From assembly GCA_031276565.1 (NCBI GenBank), contig JAISMS010000005.1:1-34582 (forward strand): a stretch of 34,582 nucleotides of DNA. Reading direction: 5' to 3'. Both the position numbers and the translations under genes were made by a program. Shown piece after piece: positions 1 through 8,480 of the stretch. Within the stretch, counting starts at the first letter, position 1; each line of letters begins with the position of its first letter. A model generated the notes under the pieces. The model worked only from the letters and a program-made list of their open reading frames with translations, had not been told where the DNA came from and did no database searches. Source of the DNA: Holosporaceae bacterium (GTDB lineage: Bacteria > Pseudomonadota > Alphaproteobacteria > UBA3830).

Positions 1-79
1 ACGCATGATATTCATCGCTCCGGGTAACCGAATATTAACTTTCAGGCGGCCATAATTTCGCTTCGGAAGAGACGGAGCG

Positions 80-1360
80 TTGACGGTGAAGTTTTTATTC
101 GAGGGCGGGTTTCTGCGGCAGATCGCGGCGGCGGTGCTGTCGCTGTCAGTCGGAGCGGAAGCCTTCGGCGGAAGCGAAGTAAAAATCGTTCAGTCCGTCA
201 AGGAGGCGAAACCCGCCTTCGGCGGCAACGCGAACATCGTCCGAAGCGAAGTGAAAATCGTTCGATCCGTCGAGAAGGTGAAACCCGCCTTCGGCGGAAA
301 CGGCGTGTCCGTAGTTTTTGCCAGCGACGACAACTACGCCATGTATCTGGCGGTGGCGCTGCGGTCTTTGATCGATAATTCAAGTCGGAATCGCAGCTAC
401 GACGTCTGGATATTGGACGGCGGCATATCCGAAGACAAAAGAAAGGTCATTCTCGATCTGCCGAAGGGCTGCGGGAACTTCTCCATACGCTTCTTTGACA
501 TAAAACCCTTTGCGGAAAAACATCGGGATATTCTTCGCATGCAGCGTACGGATTTGTCGGTCGCCTGCTACTATCGCTTGTTTATCCCGCAGATATTTGC
601 CGCCTACCGCCGCATGTTGTATCTCGATTGTGACCTTTTGGTACTTGCCGACGTTGCGAAACTCTTCGACACGGACCTTGAAGGCAAGAGCATCGGAGCG
701 ATAGGAGACGGCGGCTTTCCGGTCAAACACATGCAACTGATAAGAGGAGACAAATGGCGGGAGTATTTCAACTCCGGAGTACTGTTGTTCGACGTAAAAA
801 AGGCGATGAAGGAGGATATCGGAAACAGGTGTCTGGAATATTTGTTTTCCCATAAAAATGACGACGGGAAATTTTTTGAAGACCAGGACGTCCTGAACGC
901 CGTCTGTACCGATAACCTAAAACTCATGGATTGGAAATGGAACTTCCAGGCGTTCTTTCCGGAAGAAAATCTGATTCCCGGAAAGGATGTTCTGATCAGG
1001 CATTATGTGGGTCCCAAACCCTGGAAACATAACATCGGGTTCGGGGATCTCTGGTGGAAATACGCCGAAAAAACGCCCTTCTGCAAGCAGATTATCTCAC
1101 AAAACCGACTGTCGATTATGTATTACATGATCTTTAATTACGTCAACTGTGCCGTAATATCGATTTGCAGACTGTTGCACCTGGAATGCCTGATTCCCTG
1201 CGAAAAAGCGGCTATCCCCTGCATGATGGCCCTCCTTAAAAAAGGAGTTCTGCAAAAACCGACCTTGTATCGGCGTTTTTGGGGACTCGGCGGCTCTCCG
1301 GAGACGCAGGATCGGAATGCCCCTAAGGCAGCGGCCACCGCGGCCGCGGAGCGAATTTAA
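80..1360 (+). CDS. Glycosyltransferase family 8 (LPS galactosyl/glucosyltransferase-like), TTG start
   Basis: ORF with GT8 features: VVFASDDNYAMYLAVALRSL, YYRLFIPQIF...RRMLYLDCDLLVLAD (DxD), FNSGVLLFD, EDQDVLNAV. Hydrophobic signal-like N-terminus. Confidence 0.9.
   Translation: MTVKFLFEGGFLRQIAAAVLSLSVGAEAFGGSEVKIVQSVKEAKPAFGGNANIVRSEVKIVRSVEKVKPAFGGNGVSVVFASDDNYAMYLAVALRSLIDNSSRNRSYDVWILDGGISEDKRKVILDLPKGCGNFSIRFFDIKPFAEKHRDILRMQRTDLSVACYYRLFIPQIFAAYRRMLYLDCDLLVLADVAKLFDTDLEGKSIGAIGDGGFPVKHMQLIRGDKWREYFNSGVLLFDVKKAMKEDIGNRCLEYLFSHKNDDGKFFEDQDVLNAVCTDNLKLMDWKWNFQAFFPEENLIPGKDVLIRHYVGPKPWKHNIGFGDLWWKYAEKTPFCKQIISQNRLSIMYYMIFNYVNCAVISICRLLHLECLIPCEKAAIPCMMALLKKGVLQKPTLYRRFWGLGGSPETQDRNAPKAAATAAAERI
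171..301 (+). repeat. Imperfect tandem repeat (72-nt/24-aa period, two copies) in GT8 N-terminus
   Basis: SEVKIVQSVKEAKPAFGGN and SEVKIVRSVEKVKPAFGGN encoded by near-identical DNA. Confidence 0.85.
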
Positions 1361-2330
1361 GACCGTCGCAAAGTCCGATTTTCAGTTTTTCGATTCCGAC
1401 CCAGGCCGCCATTGCGCCGTTGTCGGTACAAAGACGGAGAGGAGGAGTAAAAAATCGCATCCCGAATCGGTCGCAGACGTTTTGCAAGACAATCCCGACG
1501 GATTTATTGGCGGCGACTCCTCCGACTGCGGCCACCGCCGTAAGAGCGACGTTTTTCTTTTCGCAAACCTTCAGAGCTTCCCGCATTTTATAGGACAAAA
1601 CATCGGCGACCGCCTTTTGGAAACTCGCGCACAGATCGAATTTGTCCCGGTCCGTTTTACATTTTTCGGCCGCCAGACGAACCGCGGTCTTAAGACCGGC
1701 AAACGAAAAATCCAGCGATCCGTTTCTGCACATGGGGCGCGGCAGAGAAAATCTGCGATCGTCTCCGAAGGCGGCGGCTTTTTCGACGGCCGGACCGCCC
1801 GGATAGCCGAAGCCCAACAGTTTGGCCGTCTTATCAAACGATTCTCCGACGGAGTCGTCCGATGTTTTACCGAGGATTTCGAAATCTGCAGCGGAACGGA
1901 CGATGCACAAATGACAATGACCGCCGGAAATTGACAAGACCAGATAGGGAAATTGCACGTCGTCGGTCAGTCGAACGGACAATGCATGGGCTTCCAGATG
2001 GTTTACCGCTACGAACGGAACGTTCAGAACCATGGCCAAAGTTCTGGCAAATACGGATCCCACAATGACTCCGCCGATCAGTCCCGGACCGCAGGTCCCG
2101 GCGATCGCTGACGTTTCGGACAGCTCGGAGCCCGCATCCTCCAGCGCCTTTTTCACCGTGAAATCTATTTTTTCCAGGTGCGCCCGCGCCGCCGTTTCCG
2201 GCACGACTCCTCCGAATGGCTTATGTTCTTCGATTTGGGAACAGATTACGTTCGACAGAATTTCTTTTTCGTCCGTCACCAACGCCGCCGCCGTCTCGTC
2301 GCAGCTGGATTCAATGCCGAGTACTTTCAC
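1323..2330 (-). CDS. tsaD: tRNA N6-adenosine threonylcarbamoyltransferase TsaD
   Basis: VLGIESSCDETAAALV, HLEAHALS, LVLSISGGH, GVAANKS motifs. GTG start at 2330 overlaps the lpxC stop as GTGA; the ORF-track start (2435) is too far upstream. Confidence 0.96.
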   Translation of the reverse strand: MKVLGIESSCDETAAALVTDEKEILSNVICSQIEEHKPFGGVVPETAARAHLEKIDFTVKKALEDAGSELSETSAIAGTCGPGLIGGVIVGSVFARTLAMVLNVPFVAVNHLEAHALSVRLTDDVQFPYLVLSISGGHCHLCIVRSAADFEILGKTSDDSVGESFDKTAKLLGFGYPGGPAVEKAAAFGDDRRFSLPRPMCRNGSLDFSFAGLKTAVRLAAEKCKTDRDKFDLCASFQKAVADVLSYKMREALKVCEKKNVALTAVAAVGGVAANKSVGIVLQNVCDRFGMRFFTPPLRLCTDNGAMAAWVGIEKLKIGLCDGLKFAPRPRWPLP

Positions 2331-3166
2331 TTTTGAATCTCGAAATTGCTTTTTTCTTCGAAAAGAGCCCGGATGAGCAGATTGTTCATGCGATGGCCGG
2401 GACAAAATGCGTCGAAACGACCGATGATTCGGCATCCGGTAAGGGATAAATCCCCCGCGACGTCCAGAATCTTATGGCGAACCGGTTCGTCCGGAAACCT
2501 CAGGCCGCCTTTGTTGAGAGGCCGTCCCGCATCGTCGAAAACGACCGTGTTTTCGAGAGAAGTTCCGACGGCAAGGTTGTTTTTTCTCAGAAATTCAGCG
2601 TCCGACAGGAAACCGAAAGTCCTCGCCGGAGCTATTTTCGTAATAAAGTCATCTTTTGAAAAATCGAAGGAAAGCGGCTCCGTTTTCAGACCTTTTGCCG
2701 TAAAATCACACTCGATGTTTACGGAAAACGAATCCTCTGCCGGAGACAGCGAAGCCCGCCTTTCCCCGTCCGCCACCTTTACCGGTTTCAGCACCTTCAA
2801 AACGGGGCGTTTGGCGGAAAGTTCCGCGACGCCGACCGCCAAAATCGCCTCGACGAACTCCCGGGCGCTGCCGTCGGATATGGGGATTTCGCCGTTTTCG
2901 ACTTTTATCGTCGCGTCCGTTATTCCGATCCCGTACAGCGCGGCGGCCAGATGCTCCGTCGTTGAAACGCATGAACCGTTTGCGCCGAACAGCCGGGTAC
3001 ACATAACCGTATCCCGCGCGGCTTCAAAGGTTGCGGGAATAACGTCATCTTCCGTGACAAAAACGATTCCCTCGTCCCCGGGAGCGACCGAAATACGACA
3101 ACCGCAGCCGGAATGCACTCCGATTCCTTCGAACGCCACGGCGGAATTTAGAGTTCTCCGAAACAA
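2327..3166 (-). CDS. lpxC: UDP-3-O-acyl-N-acetylglucosamine deacetylase LpxC (TTG start at 3166, or TTG at 3223)
   Basis: RTLNSAVAFEGIGVHSG, STTEHLAAALYG, PISDGSA, KILDVAGDLSL, GHRMNN motifs. GGAG six nt upstream of the TTG at 3166; no ATG available near the N-terminus. Confidence 0.93.
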   Translation of the reverse strand: MFRRTLNSAVAFEGIGVHSGCGCRISVAPGDEGIVFVTEDDVIPATFEAARDTVMCTRLFGANGSCVSTTEHLAAALYGIGITDATIKVENGEIPISDGSAREFVEAILAVGVAELSAKRPVLKVLKPVKVADGERRASLSPAEDSFSVNIECDFTAKGLKTEPLSFDFSKDDFITKIAPARTFGFLSDAEFLRKNNLAVGTSLENTVVFDDAGRPLNKGGLRFPDEPVRHKILDVAGDLSLTGCRIIGRFDAFCPGHRMNNLLIRALFEEKSNFEIQK

Positions 3167-3236
3167 AAAAAGCTCCGTCAGTTTTTCAGTCTGAATAGTA
3201 GTAGAGGTCTTGATTTTTATCAACGTTTCTTGTAAT

Positions 3237-3242
3237 ATTATA
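3237..3242 (-). promoter_or_regulatory. Candidate -10 box (TATAAT) for lpxC
   Basis: Perfect TATAAT on the minus strand in the lpxC/gapR divergent intergenic region; no good -35 seen at 17 nt. Confidence 0.35.
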
Positions 3243-3343
3243 TCAGGTCGGGACGTGATGTTCTCCTTGTTTGTGTTTTTGTTTCATATTTCTATATTAC
3301 GTCTCGGCCTGTCTGTTCCTTAAAAAGCGAGAGGGCAAGAACC

Positions 3344-3613
3344 GTGCATTCGAGCGACGCAAATAAGCTTAAGCAATATATCGAAAAAATTGAAAATCTG
3401 GAAACGGAAAAGTCTGAAGTCCTGGAGTATATCTCGGACGTTTATCGACAAGCAAAATCGGACGGTTTCGATCCCGCAATCATGAGAAAAGTCATAAGAT
3501 TGAAAAAGATGAAAACCGAAGATCGGGAAACTCAGGATATGCTGCTGGATACCTACATGTCGGCATTGGGACTGATTCCTTCCGGCGAAGAAAATCGTGA
3601 AAATAACGTCTGA
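3344..3613 (+). CDS. gapR: GapR family DNA-binding protein (DUF2312/UPF0335)
   Basis: KLKQYIEKIENLETEKSEVLEYISDVYRQAKSDGFDPAIMRKVIRLKKM matches the alphaproteobacterial DUF2312 pattern; GTG start with upstream GAGAGGG. Confidence 0.9.
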   Translation: MHSSDANKLKQYIEKIENLETEKSEVLEYISDVYRQAKSDGFDPAIMRKVIRLKKMKTEDRETQDMLLDTYMSALGLIPSGEENRENNV

Positions 3614-4337
3614 CACAATTGACCCGACGCTCGCCGTCCACGGCTTTTTCGGACGAAAATACGGCAAAAGCTCCGGCGCGTACGCTTCTCTCAATTGCAG
3701 CAAATTCGTCGGAGACAATCCGGCGGCGGTTTTGCGAAATCTTGAAATCGTAAGGCGCGACCTCGGCGCAAAAAAGCTGATAACCCTCAAGCAGGTTCAC
3801 GGAAACGTCTGCATCGTCGCCGACGACGAAACGGAATCCGACGTCGAAGCCGACGCGGTCGTAACCCGCATTCCCGGGATCGGAATCGGAGTTCTGACGG
3901 CGGATTGCGCCCCTGTTCTCCTGGCGGATAAAAAAACCGGAACGGTCGGAGCGGCGCATGCCGGATGGCGCGGAGCAGTTGCCGGAGTTCTCGAATCCGC
4001 GATTCGGAAAATGCGGGAACTCGGAAGCGATCCCCGGGATATCGTTGCGGTCATCGGTCCGTGCATATCTCCGGACAGCTGCGAAACGGACGAGGAGTTT
4101 GCAAAGAACTTCAAACGAAACGAAGTTTGCCTGTTCGTCGCGAATTCGAAGTTGCATTTCGATCTGCCCCGCTACTGCCTTAAACGTCTGACAGAGGCCG
4201 GAGTGCCGGAAAACGGCACGGACTTCGTCGACGTCGATACATTCGCCTCCCCGGAGGATTACTTCAGCTATCGTTTCGCCAACAGAAATTCAAAAGGAAT
4301 TTGCGGCCGACAAATTTCGGCCATATGCCCGAGGTAG
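3597..4337 (+). CDS. pgeF: Peptidoglycan editing factor / multicopper polyphenol oxidase family (PgeF/YfiH/LACC1)
   Basis: LKQVHGN, VLTADCAPVLLAD, GAAHAGWRGAVAGVLE, IGPCIS motifs; GTG start overlapping the gapR 3' end. Confidence 0.92.
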   Translation: MKITSDTIDPTLAVHGFFGRKYGKSSGAYASLNCSKFVGDNPAAVLRNLEIVRRDLGAKKLITLKQVHGNVCIVADDETESDVEADAVVTRIPGIGIGVLTADCAPVLLADKKTGTVGAAHAGWRGAVAGVLESAIRKMRELGSDPRDIVAVIGPCISPDSCETDEEFAKNFKRNEVCLFVANSKLHFDLPRYCLKRLTEAGVPENGTDFVDVDTFASPEDYFSYRFANRNSKGICGRQISAICPR

Positions 4338-4340
4338 AAA

Positions 4341-5207
4341 ATGGAAATAATTCATACTTCAAATTCGCGAGAACCGGCCAAATCTCTGGCCAAGGAACTC
4401 TCTTTTTCGGCGTTTTCCGCCAATGTTCGGCGTTTCGCCAACGGAGAGATTGTCGTTTCGCTGCCGAAATCTTTCCGGGAGGCGATCGTTCTCTCTTCCC
4501 CCGTAAAAAATGAAGACTGGATAGAGTTGTTTCTTCTGCTGGACGCTCTTCGGGAAGCGGAAAAACTGATTTTATGCTTGCCCTACATGGGGTATTCGCG
4601 GCAGGATAAGTTGATCGGCAACGAGTCCTTCGGCGCGGGTTTATTTCCCCGTCTGCTGGACACCTTCAACATATCCCGTTGTATTATTTTGGAAAACCAT
4701 TGCGAACCGTTAATTCGAACGCCGACGGTTTCCTTGTCCGCAACCGGGATTTTCGAAACAAACATCATGAGCAAATACAGCGCCGATCGGATAGTCGTCG
4801 TTTCCCCCGACATCGGAGGCGCCTATCGGGCCAACGAAGTCGCCAAAGCTCTGCGCTGCGGCTTCGCCATATGCAACAAAGCCCGCGACGTATTCGGAGA
4901 GTTAAAAAAAACGGAGGTCATCGGCGACGTGCGGGATAAAATCTGCATTTTGATCGATGACATAGTCGATACGGGAGCGACCCTGTGCCACGCCGCCGAC
5001 GCTCTGGCGAAGTCCGGATGCAGAGGAACGGAAGCCCGCGTCGTTCACGGAGTCCTTTCGCCCGGATCGATTGCAAGATTGGAAAAATCCGACATAATCG
5101 AGATCGTCATAACCGACAGCATCTGCGGAAACGAGACGCTTCCGCCGAAGTTTAAAAAAATATCCGTCGCTTCATTGATGGCAGACGCGATTCGGTGTAT
5201 GTTATGA
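4341..5207 (+). CDS. prs: Ribose-phosphate pyrophosphokinase-like protein (divergent)
   Basis: FANGEIVVSL, PYMGYSRQDK, VVSPDIGGAYRANEVAKAL, IGDVRDKICILIDDIVDTGATL (PRPP loop). Confidence 0.85.
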   Translation: MEIIHTSNSREPAKSLAKELSFSAFSANVRRFANGEIVVSLPKSFREAIVLSSPVKNEDWIELFLLLDALREAEKLILCLPYMGYSRQDKLIGNESFGAGLFPRLLDTFNISRCIILENHCEPLIRTPTVSLSATGIFETNIMSKYSADRIVVVSPDIGGAYRANEVAKALRCGFAICNKARDVFGELKKTEVIGDVRDKICILIDDIVDTGATLCHAADALAKSGCRGTEARVVHGVLSPGSIARLEKSDIIEIVITDSICGNETLPPKFKKISVASLMADAIRCML

Positions 5208-5230
5208 CGACTTAATCGGGAATTTTTACA

Positions 5231-5875
5231 ATGTCCACTATTGTTTTAGAAGCAAAAAACAGAGAAAAATGCGGAACCGGCGCCGCGCGATCCTGCAGAA
5301 AAGACGGGCAGGTACCCTGCATAATTTACGGAGACGCCAAAAAGCCGGAGTCCGTGTCGGTGTCCTCGGATTCGCTAAACAGATACGTTCATAAACCGAA
5401 TTTTTTTTCCACGGTTTTTGAAATAAAAGGCGTCGGAGGAAAAGGACAAAAATTTGTGGCCAAGGACGTTCAGTTCCATCCGGTTACTAATCTGCCGCTT
5501 CACGTCGATTTCATGAGAGTGGGAAAAGGGAGTCGGGTTTCCGTTCGCGTTCCGTTGATTTTCGTTAACGAGCTCGCTTCTCCGGGATTAAAATCCGGCG
5601 GCGTCTTGAATGTGTTGGTGCACGAAATAGACGTTGTCTGCGATCCCGAGGATATTCCCGAAAATATAGAGATAGATCTGACGGGATTTGAGTTCCATCA
5701 CACCGTTCACGCGCATGACGTCAAGCTTCGGGACGGCGTGACTCTTCCGATCGGCTGTAAAAATTTCACCATTGCCACGGTTGTCGCTCCTACCGTAATG
5801 AAGAAAGAGGAGACGGAGGAGGAAAAAGCGACGGCGACTGCCGATAAGACCGGCGGAGCTACGACCGCCGCATGA
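5231..5875 (+). CDS. rplY: 50S ribosomal protein L25/general stress protein Ctc
   Basis: CRKDGQVPCIIYGD, VHFHPVTNLPLHVDF-like segment, TL5/CTC C-terminal domain; 214 aa. Confidence 0.93.
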   Translation: MSTIVLEAKNREKCGTGAARSCRKDGQVPCIIYGDAKKPESVSVSSDSLNRYVHKPNFFSTVFEIKGVGGKGQKFVAKDVQFHPVTNLPLHVDFMRVGKGSRVSVRVPLIFVNELASPGLKSGGVLNVLVHEIDVVCDPEDIPENIEIDLTGFEFHHTVHAHDVKLRDGVTLPIGCKNFTIATVVAPTVMKKEETEEEKATATADKTGGATTAA

Positions 5876-6456
5876 CGATAAATGCGCTTCTGGTCGGCCT
5901 CGGGAATCCGGGGGATCAATACAAAAACACCAGACATAACGTCGGTTTTATGGCTGCAGACGCTTTGGCGGAAAGCGCCGGAGCGCCTGCGTTCAAAAGA
6001 ACCGCAGCGGCTTCGGCTGATGTGACCGCCTTCGATGCGGACGACAGGAGAATAATCGTCGCAAAACCTCTTACTTTCATGAATATGTCCGGACGGGCCG
6101 TGCGTTTTCTTTCGGATTTTTATAAAATTCCCCCGGAAATGATTTTTGTCTTCCATGACGACATCGAACTCGATTTCGCCCGCGTCAAGACGAAAAAGGG
6201 CGGAGGAAGCGCCGGACATAACGGACTGAGAAGCATAGACAATCTGATCGGCAAAGATTACCGGCGTGTCAGAATCGGAGTCGGACGACCGGCGGAACGC
6301 TTCATGGTACCTTCCCATGTGCTGAGCGATTTTTTGGAAGAGGAAAAAAAAGTTTTGCCGAACGTATTTTCCGAAATATTCCGGAATATTTCCCTGCTCT
6401 TCGACGACGGCGAGCAATTCGAATCGAAAATAAACGCCGCAGCGGCGAAAAATTAA
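5872..6456 (+). CDS. pth: Peptidyl-tRNA hydrolase
   Basis: LLVGLGNPGDQYKNTRHNVGFM, KPLTFMNMSG, FHDDIELDFARVKTKKGGGSAGHNGLRSI; ATGA overlap with rplY. Confidence 0.97.
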   Translation: MTINALLVGLGNPGDQYKNTRHNVGFMAADALAESAGAPAFKRTAAASADVTAFDADDRRIIVAKPLTFMNMSGRAVRFLSDFYKIPPEMIFVFHDDIELDFARVKTKKGGGSAGHNGLRSIDNLIGKDYRRVRIGVGRPAERFMVPSHVLSDFLEEEKKVLPNVFSEIFRNISLLFDDGEQFESKINAAAAKN

Positions 6457-6855
6457 ACGAAGCGGATTATTCTGCGCGCCGAAAAGGCAAGCTGTAATTA
6501 TAATATCAGAACGAAATAAACGGTATTTTCGAAAGTTTTTAGGGTTAAAATTTTAAGCAAAAGCATCAGTCGGAGCATACAAACCCGAAAATCAAAAAAT
6601 CCTCACGGAGAAGATATATGCCCGCACAGGCGACGGTAATTGCAACAATAGGAAAAATTATTTTTTTCGTTAATGGAGAGATTGCATGCCAAAAACAGAT
6701 GAGATACAATTGAAAAACACAGCGTTTTATGCCGATCGTTGAGCAATGATTTAAAAAATCCCGACGAGAATGCCGAACGCGAGTTTCCGTCAATGTCCTT
6801 CCGGTTTTCGCTATTTCATTGTCGGATTCGGCTGTTAATATTTAGGAGGTATGAT

Positions 6856-7536
6856 ATGTTTAACGGCAACCCGTATGACATAATAAAAAGCATATGTAAC
6901 GCATGTATCGGCAGTGCAGCGTATCTTGGAAGCATGGGTATAATCGGAGACGTGAGCGGAATGGAGAAATCAGGTACGAAAATGCCAGTTATAGCCTATT
7001 ATAAAAATGAAGGGCCCGAATTATCGAAATATCATGAAAGATTATCTGATCCGAGCGTCGGATTTAAGTACTTTATGCCAAGATCGGACGAGGAGATTTT
7101 AGGGCTGCACGGCATTTGGACAACCGGCAAAGTCGCCGATTATGATTGTCTGTCTTCGGAAGAAGTGTTGTGGGGTCAGGTATTATCAGTTATTAACGGC
7201 GAATTGGTAACCAGAAGCATCGATAAAGAACCGGCTGCAATCAGAGCATTCATTAAAGATTTTCGTAAATTTATTTGCGCTGTTGACGGATTCGCCGATA
7301 AAATTTTTATAAAGCCTCTGATTTCACCTTTTAACGGACTCTTACCCAAATTGAGATTATTTATTGATTCCGTAGCCTTTAAAATTTCAAGAGATCCGTC
7401 GTTGTCTTGGGAATCTTGTTATGTAGTTTATACTGCTTCCGAGTTGGATCGCATTATATCTTCCGGTAAATTTTTTTCCTCCGTCGGCTTCGAAAAGTGT
7501 TTCCTGCAATCTTATGCCGAAGCGGCAATGCACTAA
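6856..7536 (+). CDS. Hypothetical protein (226 aa)
   Basis: ORF open from ATG 6856 with strong AGGAGGT Shine-Dalgarno upstream (the track start at 6739 is less likely). No recognised domain. Confidence 0.7.
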   Translation: MFNGNPYDIIKSICNACIGSAAYLGSMGIIGDVSGMEKSGTKMPVIAYYKNEGPELSKYHERLSDPSVGFKYFMPRSDEEILGLHGIWTTGKVADYDCLSSEEVLWGQVLSVINGELVTRSIDKEPAAIRAFIKDFRKFICAVDGFADKIFIKPLISPFNGLLPKLRLFIDSVAFKISRDPSLSWESCYVVYTASELDRIISSGKFFSSVGFEKCFLQSYAEAAMH

Positions 7537-7728
7537 AGCTTTGCAGCCGGGAAACGGCGGGCGACTATCATCGGAATCCCCCCTTTTCCCGCAATTTTCG
7601 AATGTCGCAATTTATCCGGAACAGTCAACCGTATTAGAAAATCGGGGTTTGCCTTCTGTTTTTAAGAGACGCTATAAAGAATAAACGGCGAATACGGATG
7701 AATATATCTCCGGAAATTTTCAAATCAC

Positions 7729-8301
7729 TTATTCCAAATAAAATGTTCCGACATCGGTATTAGCCGCATTATCGCTGAAAAGCAACGTCCCCTTAACTCC
7801 TTTACTATTCTTTTTAGTTCCTTGTTCATCCGTAACTTCAACAGGTTTGCCTCTGTCATCCATTAACGGAGTATCCGGTTCCACATTAATGTTGTTTCCT
7901 CCTTTTGACCATTTAAACCCTTCTGCAGCCGCTATTTTTTTTATTCCTTCTTCCAGCGGAAGTTCACTGTATGTGGAGGACTTCTTATGCTGACGGGATA
8001 CTTCGGATTTCGGCACAGAAGGATCGACAGCAAAGTGTCCTCTCTCCTCCGCCAAATGTTGGTGTAATCTCTTCTTCCAAGCTTGTACGGCAGTTATCTC
8101 TTCCGGAGTTAGGACTCCGGTATCCTCTGTGTATAGGGCAACCATCACATCATTCGCATTCGACTTGCCTTTTAATTTAATTATAATTTGATTCATGGCC
8201 TTGGGATTATATGTTAATTTCATACATCGGATGTCGTTTGATCCGAATATCACCGATATTATGCTAAAAATCATTGGAATTTTTTTAACCTCGATCACCA
8301 T
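7729..8301 (-). CDS. Hypothetical protein (190 aa)
   Basis: ORF with GAGG upstream of ATG 8301; no recognised domain. Confidence 0.65.
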   Translation of the reverse strand: MVIEVKKIPMIFSIISVIFGSNDIRCMKLTYNPKAMNQIIIKLKGKSNANDVMVALYTEDTGVLTPEEITAVQAWKKRLHQHLAEERGHFAVDPSVPKSEVSRQHKKSSTYSELPLEEGIKKIAAAEGFKWSKGGNNINVEPDTPLMDDRGKPVEVTDEQGTKKNSKGVKGTLLFSDNAANTDVGTFYLE

Positions 8302-8330
8302 ACCCGCCTCTTTTAATTGACCATAAAAAT

Positions 8331-8359
8331 ATTATGAAAAAAAATTAATATTTCATAAT
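8331..8359. repeat. Inverted repeat ATTATGAAA-N11-TTTCATAAT in divergent intergenic region
   Basis: Perfect 9-bp dyad at 8331-8339 and 8351-8359. Confidence 0.6.
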
Positions 8360-8425
8360 TTTTATTCCCTGTTTTGGCGCTTGCAACATATTTTCGGACG
8401 GCCTCTCAATGCTGTTTGCCATTTG

Positions 8426-8454
8426 TTGATACCCGTCGAACAATCGGCTATAAT
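8426..8454 (+). promoter_or_regulatory. Sigma70-like promoter for the Bax-inhibitor-1 gene
   Basis: TTGATA (8426-8431), 17-nt spacer, TATAAT (8449-8454), 26 nt before ATG 8481. Confidence 0.7.
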
Positions 8455-8480
8455 TCATCCGATTGAATCGGAGAGGTGTC

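Noticed and set aside
1317-3194. Long plus-strand ORFs 1317-1934, 2032-2376 and 2346-3194
   Set aside because: Antisense to well-supported tsaD and lpxC; no recognisable domain.
6566-6793. Minus-strand 75-aa hydrophobic ORF
   Set aside because: No convincing ribosome-binding site, AT-rich intergenic region, no recognised family; could be a small membrane peptide but unsupported.
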